DNA of 64,000 nt from Ahaetulla prasina (taxonomy: Eukaryota > Chordata > Lepidosauria > Squamata > Colubridae). The notes under the pieces are model-generated. The model ran no database searches, was not told where the DNA came from, and was given only the letters and a program-made list of their open reading frames with translations. How positions within the stretch are numbered: the stretch's first letter is position 1; each line of letters starts with the position of its first letter. The stretch lies in the NCBI RefSeq assembly GCF_028640845.1, contig NC_080546.1, positions 33,247,520-33,311,519 on the forward strand, given 5' to 3'. Both the position numbers and the translations under genes were made by a program. Shown here one piece after another: positions 1 to 11,789 of the stretch.

Positions 1-627
1 TACAGCACTTACACTTAATGATAGTCATAAGGTACAAATTTAACACTTAATGATACAACACTTAATGATAGTCATAGGTTACAAATAAACAATCAGGAAA
101 CAATATCAGTATAAATCGTAAGAATACAAGCAACAAAGTTACAGTCATAAGTGGAAGGAGATGGGTGATGGGAATGATGAGAAGATTAATAGTAGTGCAG
201 ATTTAGTAAATAGGTTGACAGTTTGAGGGAATTATTTGTTTAGCAGAGTGATGGCGTTCGGGGAAAAAACTGTTCTTGTGTCTAGTTGTTCTGGTGTGCA
301 GTGCTCAATAGCATCGTTTTGAGGGTAGGAGTTGAAACAGTTTATGTCCAGGATGTGAGGGGTTTGTAAATATTTTCACAGCCCTCTTTTTGATTCGTGC
401 AGTATACAGGTCCTCAATGGAAGGCAGGTTGGTAGCAATTATTTTTTCTGCAGTTCTAATTATCCTCTGAAGTCTGTGTCTTTCTTGTTGGGTTGCAGAA
501 CCGAACCAGACAGTTGTAGAGGTGCAGATGACAGACTCAATAATTTCTCTGTAGAACTGGATCAGCAGCTCTTTGGGCAGTTTGAGCTTCCTGAATTGAC
601 GCAGAAAGAACATTCTTTGTTGAACAT
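1..627 (-). mobile_element. L3-type CR1-like LINE fragment, 3' part
   Basis: Minus-strand frame 305-613 encodes the reverse-transcriptase tail: FLRQFRKLKLPKELLIQFY, then LQRIIRTAEKIIATNLPSIE and DPSHPGHKLFQLLPS-like residues (here NPSHPGHKLFQLLPS). Its DNA also matches the copies at 41439-43375 and 63046-64000 closely, including the 3' UTR words ACACTTAATGATAGTCATA and GTGCAGATTTAGTAAATAG. Truncated by the window edge at its 3' end and at about 627 at its 5' end. Confidence 0.85.
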
Positions 628-1927
628 TAAGGAATTAAATAGAGATTAAAAGGCCAAAGGAGGGGAAGTTGGAATGACAATGACATTAGTAGGTTTTATG
701 TCAAAGTATAATGAATGGAAACAGATTTTAAATATTCTATAAATTAAAATTCTAATCTAAATCTAGCTCTACCATTCCATATATATTTTTGCTTTTAGGA
801 TCTTCAATCTTAGACTCCTGGGATTGCTTTTTCAGCTTATCTGGCTTTAAATCAAACTGAGAAGAGACTCCTACTTATCCCATGAGTAACGTGCATAAAG
901 AGAAAATGGACCTGCCTCTCCATCTTTTTAAAAGCTAACCTGAAAGGGAAATCTTTCCATGCCTGATTGGCTCTTTAGCATTTGATTTTCTGGGGTTTGT
1001 TTGTCTTTGCTCATTACCTACATCGACAAGTTAGATTTGTGACATATCAGATTTAGGATTTCTTTAACTCTTTTGTGTCTGAGAGGCTTCCAGTAAGAAT
1101 TTATTTTGTGTCACAACCTTTTGCAATGAGGTTTCTTTACAATTTGAAACTTCTAAAGACAATATAAACAAAAAGAAAATTATGCTTCTAATGCCTAATT
1201 ACTGTAACTTATAATATGAATTATACACTTTGTAGGATATTATATATTATATGTGTTAATGCAATAGTAGCAATTGATCTTTTAAAAGGGGGAGGGAGAG
1301 TTTTATATGCTATAAAAAGCATACTGTGATCGCAAGCAAAATGATTCATAGTTTAAAAATTACTAATCATTAGTATAGTTGCATCAGGATTTCAAAAATG
1401 TGAGTCTGTGTAGGAATGTAGCACAGTTCATGTTCAGTGTTAGACTTGAGTTTTAGAAAATACAATGGAACAAATATGATTTGGATCATTTAGCTTCCAT
1501 AGCCCAAGCTAATCCAATGATCATTAATGATCATTTACTGGAATGTCCTGAAAACCAGATGTTTCTGGAAGAATGAAGGAACCGAAGGGCATTTGTGTGA
1601 TACTCTTTATTATTCTACATCCTGGTGTTTTAATGAGCAAGCATTACATTATAATCTCTTCATATTTATTTAAACTGGGTAAATATCTCATTTTGGAAAC
1701 CATATTAGCAATTTTTTTTGCAATGTAATAAGATTAAACATGGGGCAAATAATGATGATTTGTGTATCATGAAGTATCATGTGTATCATGTTTTGTATGC
1801 ATTCTGCTTGTCTGTATTGCTTTGGCTGCTGGATTTATTTTGGTTTCTTTGCTATGTTATTTTGTTTTCCAAATCTGATGATGAAACCCACTTTAAATAG
1901 TGAACCACCAATAAATATAATTATCAG

Positions 1928-2384
1928 ATATATTATTATTATTATTATTATTATTATTTATTGAATTTTTATACCGCCCTTCTCCCGAAGGACTCAGGGC
2001 GGTGTACAGCCGAAGATAAAATACAAAATATGTACAATTAAAACAAATTAAGACCTAGCAAAATTACAAAATGGCTAATGATTAAAAAATTTAAAATATT
2101 TAAGAATATTAATAAAACCCCAATTTAAAATCAAATTATTATGCCAGTCCCGCTTGAATAAATAAGTATGTTTTTAGCTCACGACGGAAGGTCCGAAGAT
2201 CAGGCACTTGACGTAGGCCAGGGGGGAGTTCGTTCCAGAGCGTCGATGCTCCCACAGAGAAGGCCCTCCCCCTGGGGGCCGCCAGCCGACACTGTTTGGC
2301 GGACGGCACCCTTAGGAGACCCTCTCTATGAGAGTGTACGGGTCGGTGGGAGGCATAGGGTAACAGTATATACAGTATATACAT
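1928..2384 (-). mobile_element. L2/CR1-clade LINE 3' end
   Basis: On the minus strand a frame (2139-2384) encodes the C-terminal signature RPVHSHREGLLRVPSAKQCR, then RGRAFSVGASTLWNELPPGL and TFRRELKTYLF. That is the last part of an L2/CR1-type reverse transcriptase ORF. It is followed by a 3' UTR, the stem-loop-like words CCGCCCTTCTCCCGAAGG and ACTCAGGGCGG, and an (ATT)n tail at 1931-1960. 5'-truncated, as is usual for LINEs. The copy at 41838-42371 is the same family on the opposite strand. Confidence 0.85.
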
Positions 2385-5354
2385 ACAGTAAAAGAGTTAG
2401 ATGATATGAAAATAAATCAGGGTATAAGTGCAGTTAAAAGATAAAATTTTGGTAATTTGGATAGCTAACTAGTTTCTCTTGGCAAAACTTTAAAAAAGTC
2501 CATAATAAATGTTGGCTTTAAAATTGTTGAGCTCTGTTAGCTGCATCTAACTCTAATTGCATCTTTGTAATTGCTGCATCCTTTGCGACAATAAGTAAGA
2601 TCTATTGCAGTACTATAGGTCAGAGGTCTACTTTAAGTTGCCTATTTTTTCAGGGAATGCCATTCTCTTGGGTAGATCAGTGAACTGCAATTGTAGCACG
2701 CTTTGCATAAACTCATTTATGGCCCATGCATCACAATTGGGAATTTTCTAGTTTTGGCACCCATAGAAAATAATACCATTTCAGATCCAATTAAGCAGAG
2801 CAGTAGTTATCTGCTCATTTTAAAATACAATACAAAAAGAAAAACAGTCTTTCATGAATAAGATTTTAGAATGTAATGCTTTTCCTCGGAATGGCTAATA
2901 ATTAGTTAACTATTTAGAAAATCCCATAGCCGTTGTCAGGAAAATATGGGTAAGCATAGTAGAATGTATTAGCCCAATACATTGTCTCCATTTTATTATG
3001 AAGCTGCTGAGAAAGCAGTGATATAGAGCACTGTCATTACAGATCTATTGTTACAAGGGTTCCACAGTCTTCTGTGTACTGCCATTAATTTATAGGAGAA
3101 AACAATATGTAGCCTTCCAAATGCAGCAAAGCAGAATCTTTTAATGAGGTGGATGTTATTACCACAATAAATCAGTGCATTTGTGTAATGTATAATTCAA
3201 TGTGTTATTCCCATTGTAACTTCTCTGAGTAAGCTGATAGTGTATCATTGTCACTGCACAGCCTTAGAGTCCTTTATTTCTAAGCCCTTCCCCCATTTAG
3301 TGATTTTTTTCTAATTTGTCTGCAAATAAATGTGGAATGGTTTGATAGTTGTTCTATTGCCAGGTTCTTGAAACCCAGTGCTAAAAAAAAGAGGATTAAA
3401 AATCAATAGGGTAGATTCTTGTTCACCATATGATACTTTTATCCTTTTTTCAAATCAATTCTAACTGGTTTTAGCTTTATATTCAGCAGATGTAATTTTA
3501 TAACTATTGATCGGTAGTGGTCATTTGGAGATAATAAAAACAAGAGCAGTTAAAAGCATCCATTTGAAAAGCTTTAGTGTTATGTAGATGCTGCACCAAA
3601 AAAGCAAGAGCAAACCCATCCACTCTAATATCTTTTTTATAAACAAAAGCCAGAATGCCTGATTACCACAGAGCAAAAGCTAAGTAGTTTTTATAGTGGT
3701 TCATTGACAATAAATAAAATAATTAAAATCTGAATAAGCTATTTTTTTCTTCTCTTTCAACTCCTTGGTAAAAGGAATATTCATTACTTTTTAAAATATA
3801 AATATATCAAATTTCCTACTAGGGTTGTTTTAAAAGGCCTGTTTAGATGTGATAATATTTGGAAGAAGAAATAAATGTAATAAAATAAAGTTGCATTATC
3901 AAATAACAAAGTTAATTATATCTGCTACCAATTTTTAGTTCATTTTTAATTTAATTGTTCTAAGTATTAGACCATCGAAATTATCATATATGATATGTCA
4001 AAATCCACAAATGGTATAATATACAACCATTAATACAGAACTATGTGGAAATATCTTCAAAAAGTTCAAGAGGCATTAGCTTCTCCAGTGCCTTTATTAC
4101 AAAAACATTCATACTAGCCTCATCTCACCAATACTGTATAAATAACTAAGGTGCACATGACAATTTTATACTTTCCTGCTACTTTCAGACATTAATTCTA
4201 TGACAACATACAATGTTGCCAGGTTTTGCATAGCAGCAATCAAAATTTATCAGATGATGCGAAAGCCAGCTTTAATGTGTATTTGATTTTTTTTTGTTCA
4301 GGTTTTGTATTATGATAGATTTAGTTAGCCATATATTAGCTTTTATGAGATTTTTTGTATAGGGTTAGAAATCATTCTAACCTGTGGCTAAAGTTATTCT
4401 TTTTTCCAGTACTGCTAGAGAACCCATAATGTCAGCTTGCTTACAAAAATTGATCGGAACTCTCACTTCCTTAGGATACTTACTGGAGAACCTTTTTTCA
4501 CTAGATTTTGAAAATGCTCAAAGTATCTTTTAAAAGCATATTTGGGATACTGATTTCAAATCAATTGAACTCTGGTTCCCAGTTTTGCAGATATTTATCA
4601 GTCTTTTCCAACCAGCATACATCAGCATGATACCTAGTCTCTTATCACAGTCCTGGAATTTTGCCAGATTGTCATTTTGACCAGCCAGAATACATTGTCT
4701 TCTGTGGTCCTGAGGAGACACTACAAAAATATTTCCCCACAACAACATTAATGTGCGTGTAGAAACATCTCTGTAGTGTCCTTGAACCATGTAGCTTTTC
4801 ATTGTCCTTTCTAAAGAGAATCCCAAAAGGAGTTTATCCTATACTGCTGAAATTTCCTCGCAGAGAGCTTGACTTCTAGTTACATTTCTCAGGTTTGACT
4901 ATTGTTTGAATATATTCTTCTCAGTTATCTGATTCAAACCACCATCTGCACCGTCTACCTTTCCTAGGAACTGAAAGGTATATTAATGTATTTTTTGTTT
5001 TTTTAACATACCCACACACCCACACGATGGCTGACCTTATGGCTGTAATAAAGGTTTGGTTCTATGTGATTTGATTGTTTTATGTAGTTTGGCTGAGTTT
5101 TCTTGTATCAAAATATAAAAATAATAGAGTGGCAAATAAAGTGATTTATACACTTAAGTAAACAACATTGATGTGTCATGATAGCATCAAAAATAATGAT
5201 TTATATAATAACACATTATTCTGGAACCTTAATGATGAAGTTTCAGTCTTTTACAATTATAGTATATGCTTAAGTGTTTCTCATATTAGAAAGTCAAGAT
5301 ACACATTTAGCACAAAGAAATACGTATTGAGACCCATTAAAATATGATTAAGTA

Positions 5355-5425
5355 ATTTAGTAAGTTAATTTATATTTTATACCACCATATTTCCCAAAGA
5401 ATCAGGGCAGTGCTACAGCTTTGAT
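5355..5425 (-). mobile_element. Possible degenerate L2/SINE 3' tail
   Basis: TTTATACCACC…CCCAAAGAATCAGGGCAGTG resembles the shared 3' tail (TTTATACCGCCCTTCTCC…ACTCAGGGCGGTG) of the L2-type LINE and its SINE, with several substitutions. Too short to be sure. Confidence 0.4.
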
Positions 5426-6014
5426 AGTTTATAAAGATGTGCTGTCTGCTTTATCTTTCCAAGTGAAAATGCTGAGATTCTTGAAAGGAAAGCAGATTTC
5501 TATGAACAGGTTTTCAAAATATTTGCTCCACCTCTTGGCAGATTGTCATGACTTCATGAATTGCATTACTATCAGCAATTAGTAAATAGTTTACTATATA
5601 CATGCAGAATAACTGGTATTCATGGGAACAAAAGTGAATTATGTTAAAGAAAATTAATAGCGTATTTTTCATATTTCTACATGATATTAACTGGATGCAT
5701 ATTGTAAGCACCAAATGCCACTTATTCATTCAGTCTTCCTCGCAAGAAAGATTTGTTTTTAATTCTGTCATGTGCCATTTTCACTTGTTTAGGGTTTGCA
5801 GTTCTTAATTTAAAAAAAAAATTGCAATTATTAGACATTAGGTCTTACTGCTCTTTCATTTAGTAAGGTTCATATTAAATATAGTTTATAAGAAGTGACA
5901 GAAAAACTTTTGAGCATATTGAAATATCTTTGCTCAAAAATGATTATCAGAAATAAGTATCAATGGGAAAGAAAATCTGGATTTTCTGTTTTGTTCAATT
6001 TAATGTTAACAGAG

Positions 6015-6444
6015 TACAGGTAATCCTCAATTTACAAAAGTTCATTTAGTGACTGTTCCAAGTTACAACTGCAGTGAAAAAAGTGACTTATGACTGTTTT
6101 TCACATTTACAACCTTTGCAGCATTACCCATGATCAGTTGATCAAAATTCAGATGCTTAGCAGCTGGCTCACATTTATGATGTTGCTGTGTCCCAAGATC
6201 ACATGATTCCCTTTCGCGACCTTCTGATAAGTAAAGTCAATGGGGAAGCCAGATTCATTTAACAACCAGGTTACTAATGATTAGTAACCTGGTTGTTAAG
6301 TGAACCCAGCTTCCCCATTATAGTGGTCCATTTAACAACTGATAAGAAAGGTCACAAAATGGGGCAAAGCTCACTTAACAAATGGTTTGCTTAACAACAG
6401 AAATTTTGGGTTCAATTGTGGTCGTAAGTCGAGGACTACCTGTA
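6015..6444. mobile_element. TA-flanked palindromic MITE (ACAGGTAGTCCTC family), copy 1
   Basis: Ends TACAGGTAATCCTCAATTTA … GTCGAGGACTACCTGTA are imperfect terminal inverted repeats bounded by TA, the duplication typical of Tc1/mariner-type insertion. No coding capacity. The middle (about 6240-6319) is itself a hairpin: TTAACAACCAGGTTACTAAT meets its exact reverse complement after 1-2 bases. Other copies: 8115, 37878, 38894 (partial), 40343 and 50386. Confidence 0.8.
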
Positions 6445-7061
6445 TTAAGATCTTATTTTGATATGAATATTCCGTAACTGGAAACTGGATAAAATGTTAA
6501 AATAACGTTTTATCCATTCCTTCTTCCACTGAAGCCCTGATCAAATATAGGAGTATATTTTATACTTCTGTTGGAGACATTTCCTGCTAAGAAAATCCTG
6601 TATCAATAGGGTATAATGTATGGCCTTTGGAGCCATATGAGTTGGCATGCTCATGTTGTAAAACTTTTCTATCACATTATTGCTAGGCCTATAAAAAATC
6701 AGTTATTAAGTGGGAGTAGCCCATGTTGATATAGAACTTCGTGAACATATTGAAGTAGAATTGTGTCCAAGGAAATAATCCAATATATTTAAGAGACATA
6801 AGACCAAATACTTCTTATATGTTTCCTTTTGTAAAATTTGCAGTAGTAATAAAGAGTTATTAGAATGAATAATCCAATTAAATAAATGCAATTTTATATT
6901 CCTATTTATAATGATATTTCACATCATATTTTGCATCTACATAGTTCTGTTTTACACCTCATTATATTAAATTGTAATAATAATCCAATTATGTATTTAT
7001 TGCTTTACAACAACTGCTGATGAAGTGATACACTAAACTGTGTTCTTTTTTTTCTTCCTAG

Positions 7062-7202
7062 CCTATTGGTGCTCTTAATCCCAAACGAGCTGCATTCTTT
7101 GCAGAACGCTACGAAACATGGGAAGATGATCAAGTTCCAAAGTTTCATTATGGCACTCATTATTCAACAGCCAGTTTTACACTCACTTGGTTGTTAAGAA
7201 TT
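7062..7202 (+). CDS. LRBA: LRBA internal exon, BEACH domain part 1 (47 codons)
   Basis: Seen: an open 141-bp block, phase 0 at both ends, preceded by a long T/C tract and AG at 7060-7061 and followed by the donor GTAAGT at 7203. It encodes [20 protein letters not shown] followed by [18 protein letters not shown] and ends in LTWLLRI. Known: this is a hallmark stretch of the BEACH domain shared by neurobeachin (NBEA) and LRBA. The variants AAFFAERYE and [18 protein letters not shown] fit LRBA better than NBEA as I remember them. LRBA is a large cytosolic and vesicle-associated scaffold that spares CTLA4 from lysosomal degradation. The BEACH core lies between a PH-like domain and C-terminal WD repeats. 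The preceding exon, which should end near RDLSK, is not in the window. No disabling change is seen. Confidence 0.95.
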
Positions 7203-8531
7203 GTAAGTGTGTATTAGAATGTTTTTGTGTATATGTATAATGAAGGTACTCAATGGTTAAATAAGGGGAGCTCAATATTTTTTGTGGAATCATGCAGCTG
7301 AATAGGTTTGTTTTAGATCATGAGAAATAAAGTAATTATAAAAAATGTAGGGTTTTTTTCCAGTTTTTTCCAGTATTTGGTTGTATGACCATTATTTAAT
7401 CTGGAATGTAAAATTCTTCTGTAGATGTAATAGAATTATTCCAATATTATATACTTGTGGATAACATGCAGTTGGACAGATTTGATATATTGATGAAATG
7501 AACCAGGTTTCTGTAAAATAAACTGGAATTATGATTTACCTGATAGAAACTAATTTCTTTGGGAAAGCATTAGCAAGACGTCATTAATTAAGTCTTGTTA
7601 GATTCATACAAGCAGACATAAATCCTACCAGTAATTTATGGTACTTAGCTAATTTCAGGCAATTATCATCTAATATGTGCTTAGGTATCTTTTGACGAAG
7701 AGGAGATTTTTTTTTCAGTTGTTAACATTTTTCTCTCTTAATTGTGAACTGTATTTGCAGGAAGGTAGGTGTGCATGCATAAGATTGTTCGGGAAGAATA
7801 GCAAATCTACTAATATCCTTTATTCAAAGATTGCTTGCATTATATCAAAGCTATTGAAATCTCTTGGATCCATCTCTAGATGTCCTTTAATTCCTGTTCT
7901 GAATACAGTTAGGTGTATGTAAATGTTAGGTTGAATTATAATTGTAGTGGATGCACTAATGGAATAATAGAAGAAATACGGATTTTCCAGCAACCCTCCA
8001 AACAACACTGTAATATAGGATTCTCTTTACATATTTTTGAAATGAATAACTTGCATTATTATTTTTACTTCTTTCCAGAAACAAAACATACCATTTTGTT
8101 CAGACAAGGTGAAGTACAGGTAGTCTGTAGTTACGACCACAATTCAGTCCAAAAATTTTGTTGTTAAGTGAGTTTTGCCCCATTTTATGACTTTTCTTAC
8201 CACTGTTGTAAAGTGAATCACTGCAGTTGTTCAGGTAGTAACATGGTTCTTAAGTGAATCTGACTTTGCGCGTCAGAAGGTTGCAAATGGTGATCATAAA
8301 TATGAACCAGTTGACAAGTATCTAAATTTTGATCATGTGACCATGGAGATGCTGCAATGGTTCTAAGTGTGAAAAATGGTCATAAAACACTTTTTTCCGT
8401 GCCATTGTAACTTTGAACGGTCACTAAACAAATGATTGTAAATCTGGGACTACCTGTATTAGAAATATACAAAAAGTAAACTGCTGCTGCTTTACAAACT
8501 ATTTCATCTTCCCTTTTAATCATCTTTTTAG
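7203..8531 (+). other. LRBA: LRBA intron, 1,329 bp
   Basis: GT…AG intron between two phase-0 BEACH exons. The only element I recognise is a TA-flanked MITE at 8115-8458, ending about 70 bp before the acceptor. 7203-8114 is AT-rich with nothing recognisable; small open frames there have no similarity I know. Confidence 0.9.
8115..8458. mobile_element. TA-flanked MITE (ACAGGTAGTCCTC family), copy 2
   Basis: TACAGGTAGTCTGTAGTTAC at the left and GGGACTACCTGTA at the right, TA at both borders. Internal words (GTTAAGTGAGTTTTGCCCCA, GGTCATAAAACAC, TTTGAACGGTCACTAAA) recur in the copies at 40343 and 50386. It sits 73 bp before an LRBA exon. Confidence 0.8.
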
Positions 8532-8651
8532 GAGCCTTTTACAACATTTTTCCTAAACTTGCAAGGTGGGAAGTTTGATCATGCAGATAGAGCTTTCTCA
8601 TCAGTTTCAAGGGCATGGCGCAATTGTCAACGTGACACATCTGATATCAAG
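8532..8651 (+). CDS. LRBA: LRBA internal exon, BEACH domain part 2 (40 codons)
   Basis: Seen: 120 bp, phase 0 to phase 0, with acceptor CTTTTTAG ending at 8531 and donor GTAAAG from 8652. It reads [20 protein letters not shown], then [20 protein letters not shown]. It joins in frame to the exon at 7062-7202 (…WLLRI|EPFTT…) and to the one at 22513 (…TSDIK|ELVPE…). The FDHADR-FSS-RAW sequence is a conserved BEACH segment. [12 protein letters not shown] matches LRBA rather than NBEA, which I recall as NANDGKFDHPDR. The intron before it is only 1,329 bp and holds one MITE. The donor's +4 to +6 bases (AAG) are a little weaker than the other three donors. Confidence 0.95.
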
Positions 8652-9883
8652 GTAAAGCACAATTTAAATTTTAAAATGTTGTGATGAACGTAATGATGAT
8701 TATTTATCAGTGTGTAGAACTTTGAAGAATATAAGAAGTCTCTTATTTGAAATGATTATAATATAACTTTCAAGTAGGAAAGTGGGAATTGAACTATCCT
8801 TTGTGTTTTGTACATGCAGGAGTAATATTTGAATATTTATAACAATAAAATAACTCTAGCCTGGAAATAATTCAAGTGGCTGGTGATATTTTTGAGAGGT
8901 TTGAGAGGTTGATATGTTTGAGAGGTTATTCCTCAGCTTTGATGTAAAAGAAAGAATATATGTCTTCCTTAGCTCCTAAACATTTTTGAACTATCACATG
9001 GAATATAGCATATACTGAGATCAATGAACAACCACTAACACCCAAAATGCTAGCAAAATGGCAAAGGTGGATATCTGTCACAAAGTCAAGCAAATCTAAT
9101 TCATGTGTGTCTGAACTCTAATAGCATTTGCCAAAAGGTCAAAGTAGCCACTTAGTGATATAGTTTACTTGAAAAAAAATTAAACATGATTTCATAAAAG
9201 AATGACATGATGTTCTCATCAAAGTACAAGACAGATTCATCAACTTCAGGATTAAGATCTAGATTGAATCATGTTTTAAGAGCCTGATGTCAGTGATGTT
9301 TTTTTCCCCGTTATAAGGTCAAAAGTTATACATTCAAAACTTTCTCTAAAATAGCCATTTGGATCTAAACTGCTGTAGCATAAAGCTTTTTCTGCCATCT
9401 CTGTAGAATTGTCTATCTGAGACAGGACGCTTGCAAGCATGGATAAGACAGTCAGGAAGGCTTTTAGGTCTTGCAAGTTTTCTATTATATTAGATTTAAA
9501 CAGTCTCCAAAGTTAGGTGTGAACTGAAGCTGTAGCTCTTTGCTTATCAAACAGGTATGTTGGCCTGTTTTATACCAGTTTTAAATTACTATCAATGCTG
9601 GATCACAGTAGAACTAATTACCACTTAATATTTTAACTGGAGGGAAGCTATTGGGGTTTTGCTAGTGACTTATTTTCCTGGTTGTTCCAAGGATTTTATT
9701 TGTTTTATAATGACAGCTATTCTTATCTAGTGCTTTCACTGTTCACACAATCTTAATCCTAGTATGCATATGCAAGATATGGGCAGTGCAGATTCCAATG
9801 AAGAGAATATTTTTGTTTTGTTTGAGACTTTTTTGTGACACTGTCTGGCTGAAGTAACTCAAGAAGGGTATGGATTCTGATAT

Positions 9884-10021
9884 TACCATGTTTCCCTGAA
9901 AATAAGACCCTGTCTTATATTTTTTTGAACCCTGAAATAAGAGCTTGACCTTATTGCCATGCACTCAAAAGCCTGATTGGACTTATTATCAGGGGATATT
10001 TTATTTTGGGGAAAATAGATA
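9884..10021. mobile_element. TA-flanked MITE (TGTTTCCCTGAAAATAAGAC family), short copy
   Basis: Starts TACCATGTTTCCCTGAAAAT and ends with a decayed inverted copy (ATTTTGGGGAAAATAGATA). Interior words CTTATTGCCATGCACTCAAA and AGCCTGATTGGACTTATTAT are shared with copies at 26654, 60261 and the FIBIN-bearing copy at 22998. About 138 bp, non-coding. Confidence 0.8.
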
Positions 10022-10377
10022 TACAATTTATCTGTGAGTTACATGATCATCAGGACCCCATCATTAAACATATCAACTGGTTATCCCGGCTAACAGCTAA
10101 ACATGGCAAAACTTGTGCATTACTAACACTAGATCTATTAGCTTATTAGAATTATTAGGTCTAATTATTTGTGAGTTCATTCTGTTTTGTTTTGTTTTTT
10201 ACTTTCACCTTGTAATCACACTATATCTAAGAAGTCTAAAATTACGAGAAACTGTAAATAATACTTGAGAGAATTGTAATTCATGTAAGCATGTTCTTAA
10301 TTAACATTGTTAGAAATCATTGGCAGATTATTTATCAGTAAATATATACTTAACTGCAGATACGTCCTGAACTATTT

Positions 10378-10584
10378 TTATTTATTTATATTTATCAACT
10401 TCAAAAATATCCCTCTCCCTTACAGAGAAGTTTTATTTTTTTTAAGAAAATCCTTTCTCTCCTTTATGGGTTGGCAGGAGCTGGGGCAAGGGCCAGAGCT
10501 CAACTTCTCATGCAGTCCTTGCGTCTTGAACTGCCAACCTTCCAGTCGACAAGCCCAGTGTCTTAACTGCTAGGCCCCCTGCTT
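10378..10584 (-). mobile_element. tRNA-derived SINE, minus strand
   Basis: Read on the minus strand, the right end gives a tRNA-like head (CTAGCAGTTAAGACACTGGG, then GGAAGGTTGGCAGTTCAAGA: A-box-like and B-box-like parts). A GC-rich body and an A/T-rich end near 10380 follow. This matches the general design of squamate tRNA SINEs; I cannot fix the subfamily. It is not a functional tRNA gene, because no anticodon arm or acceptor stem closes. Confidence 0.6.
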
Positions 10585-10898
10585 TGATATAATCTATACA
10601 ATTTTCAAGTTAGGATTTGGCTAGCATTAGATAGGCCAAGTATAGCGAGGAGTTGATTTTTGACAACTATATGGTTATTCTTCATACCAAGCCTAGACAA
10701 TAAATAATCAGTGTCTGCAGGCTTAATCTTTAGTTGACTTGTAAGAAGATTTTCATGTACTGTGCACTCAGACTAGAATCTGTATTGCAGACCCTATTGT
10801 CACATAATCAACTACAGCTGATTACTATGCTGCAGTGCAATAATGTTAGAGACCTATATATTTATTGTCAATGTTTAAATTCTAAGGTTATTTGTCAT

Positions 10899-11065
10899 CT
10901 TTTCTTTTATGTACACTGAGAGCATATGCACCAAGACAAATTCCTTGTGTGTCCAATCACAGTTGGCCAATAAAAAAAATTCTATTCTATTCTATTCTAT
11001 TCTATTCTATTCTATTCTATTCTATTCTATTCTATTCTATTCTATTCTATTCTATTCTATTCTAT
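10899..11065 (+). mobile_element. L3 LINE extreme 3' end with (TTCTA)n array
   Basis: TTATGTACACTGAGAGCATA and CACCAAGACAAATTCCTTGT are the L3 3' terminus seen on the other strand at 41540-41610 and 62945-63005. It is followed at 10979-11065 by about 17 TTCTA units. Only some 75 bp of LINE remain, so this is an extremely 5'-truncated copy whose microsatellite is longer than its LINE part. Confidence 0.85.
10979..11065. repeat. (TTCTA)n microsatellite
   Basis: Almost perfect pentanucleotide array, the complement of the AATAG arrays at 41470-41537 and 62911-62930, attached to an L3 LINE 3' end. The array's pentamer periodicity gives false open frames in several phases. Confidence 0.97.
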
Positions 11066-11789
11066 CTGCTTTTGAATTAATGGGTACTTGGAATGTCACT
11101 TGATGGCTTTGGACAGTTGAGATATATTTATGTAATGGCCATCTCTATCCTGGGAATTTCCCTTCTCGCTTGCTTAAGTCTTTATATATTAAGAATTGTT
11201 GAAATTAATTTGTTAATTCATTAAATTACATGTATGTTGTAGAATATATAATTAGTTAATCAAAACACATTATAGAGCAGGTAACCATTTAATCATATGT
11301 TTTCTATACTGTAGATTTAAAAATAAAAATAAAACTTTTATCAACAGTGTAGTTTATACTCTAGCTATTTATTGCTTACTCACACAGTAAATACTTTTTT
11401 TCCAGATTTGCTTATCACAGCAATATTTGGTTTTGTAAAAAGTTTACATACAAGCATGTAAACATCAATATAATTATTGAATAATTATCACCACACACTA
11501 TTTGTCTGTCCCATCTTATTTTTTTCTAGAAACATTTAGATTGTAGCCATAGGTGCGGCCAACATATTAAGCTGGCTTTGAATTTTAGAAATTCCAAAAT
11601 ATCTGGAAGATGTCAGGTTGAGGACAATTGATGTACAGATAGTGGATAATTTCCTTCTCTTTATAAAAATGACACAGCAAAATTGTTATTAATCATTAAA
11701 TAGTAATGATATGCTTATCAATATAGAGTGCTACAAGCAGAGACACAAAATACAACATCATAATCATGGAACAATAACTGAAATGTTGC

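Larger units (their letters stand above)
1..7061 (+). other. LRBA: LRBA intron (3' part of the intron upstream of the first exon)
   Basis: Intronic by position. It holds an L3 LINE piece (1-627), an L2/CR1 LINE tail (1928-2384), a possible degenerate tail of the same family near 5355-5425, and a TA-MITE (6015-6444). I see no recognisable element, gene or RNA in 628-1927, 2400-5350, 5430-6010 or 6445-7040; these are AT-rich single-copy-looking DNA. The last 20 bases form a strong polypyrimidine tract and acceptor. Confidence 0.85.

Noticed and set aside
10892..11103. Frames encoding repeated FYSIL
   Set aside because: Translation of the (TTCTA)n microsatellite.
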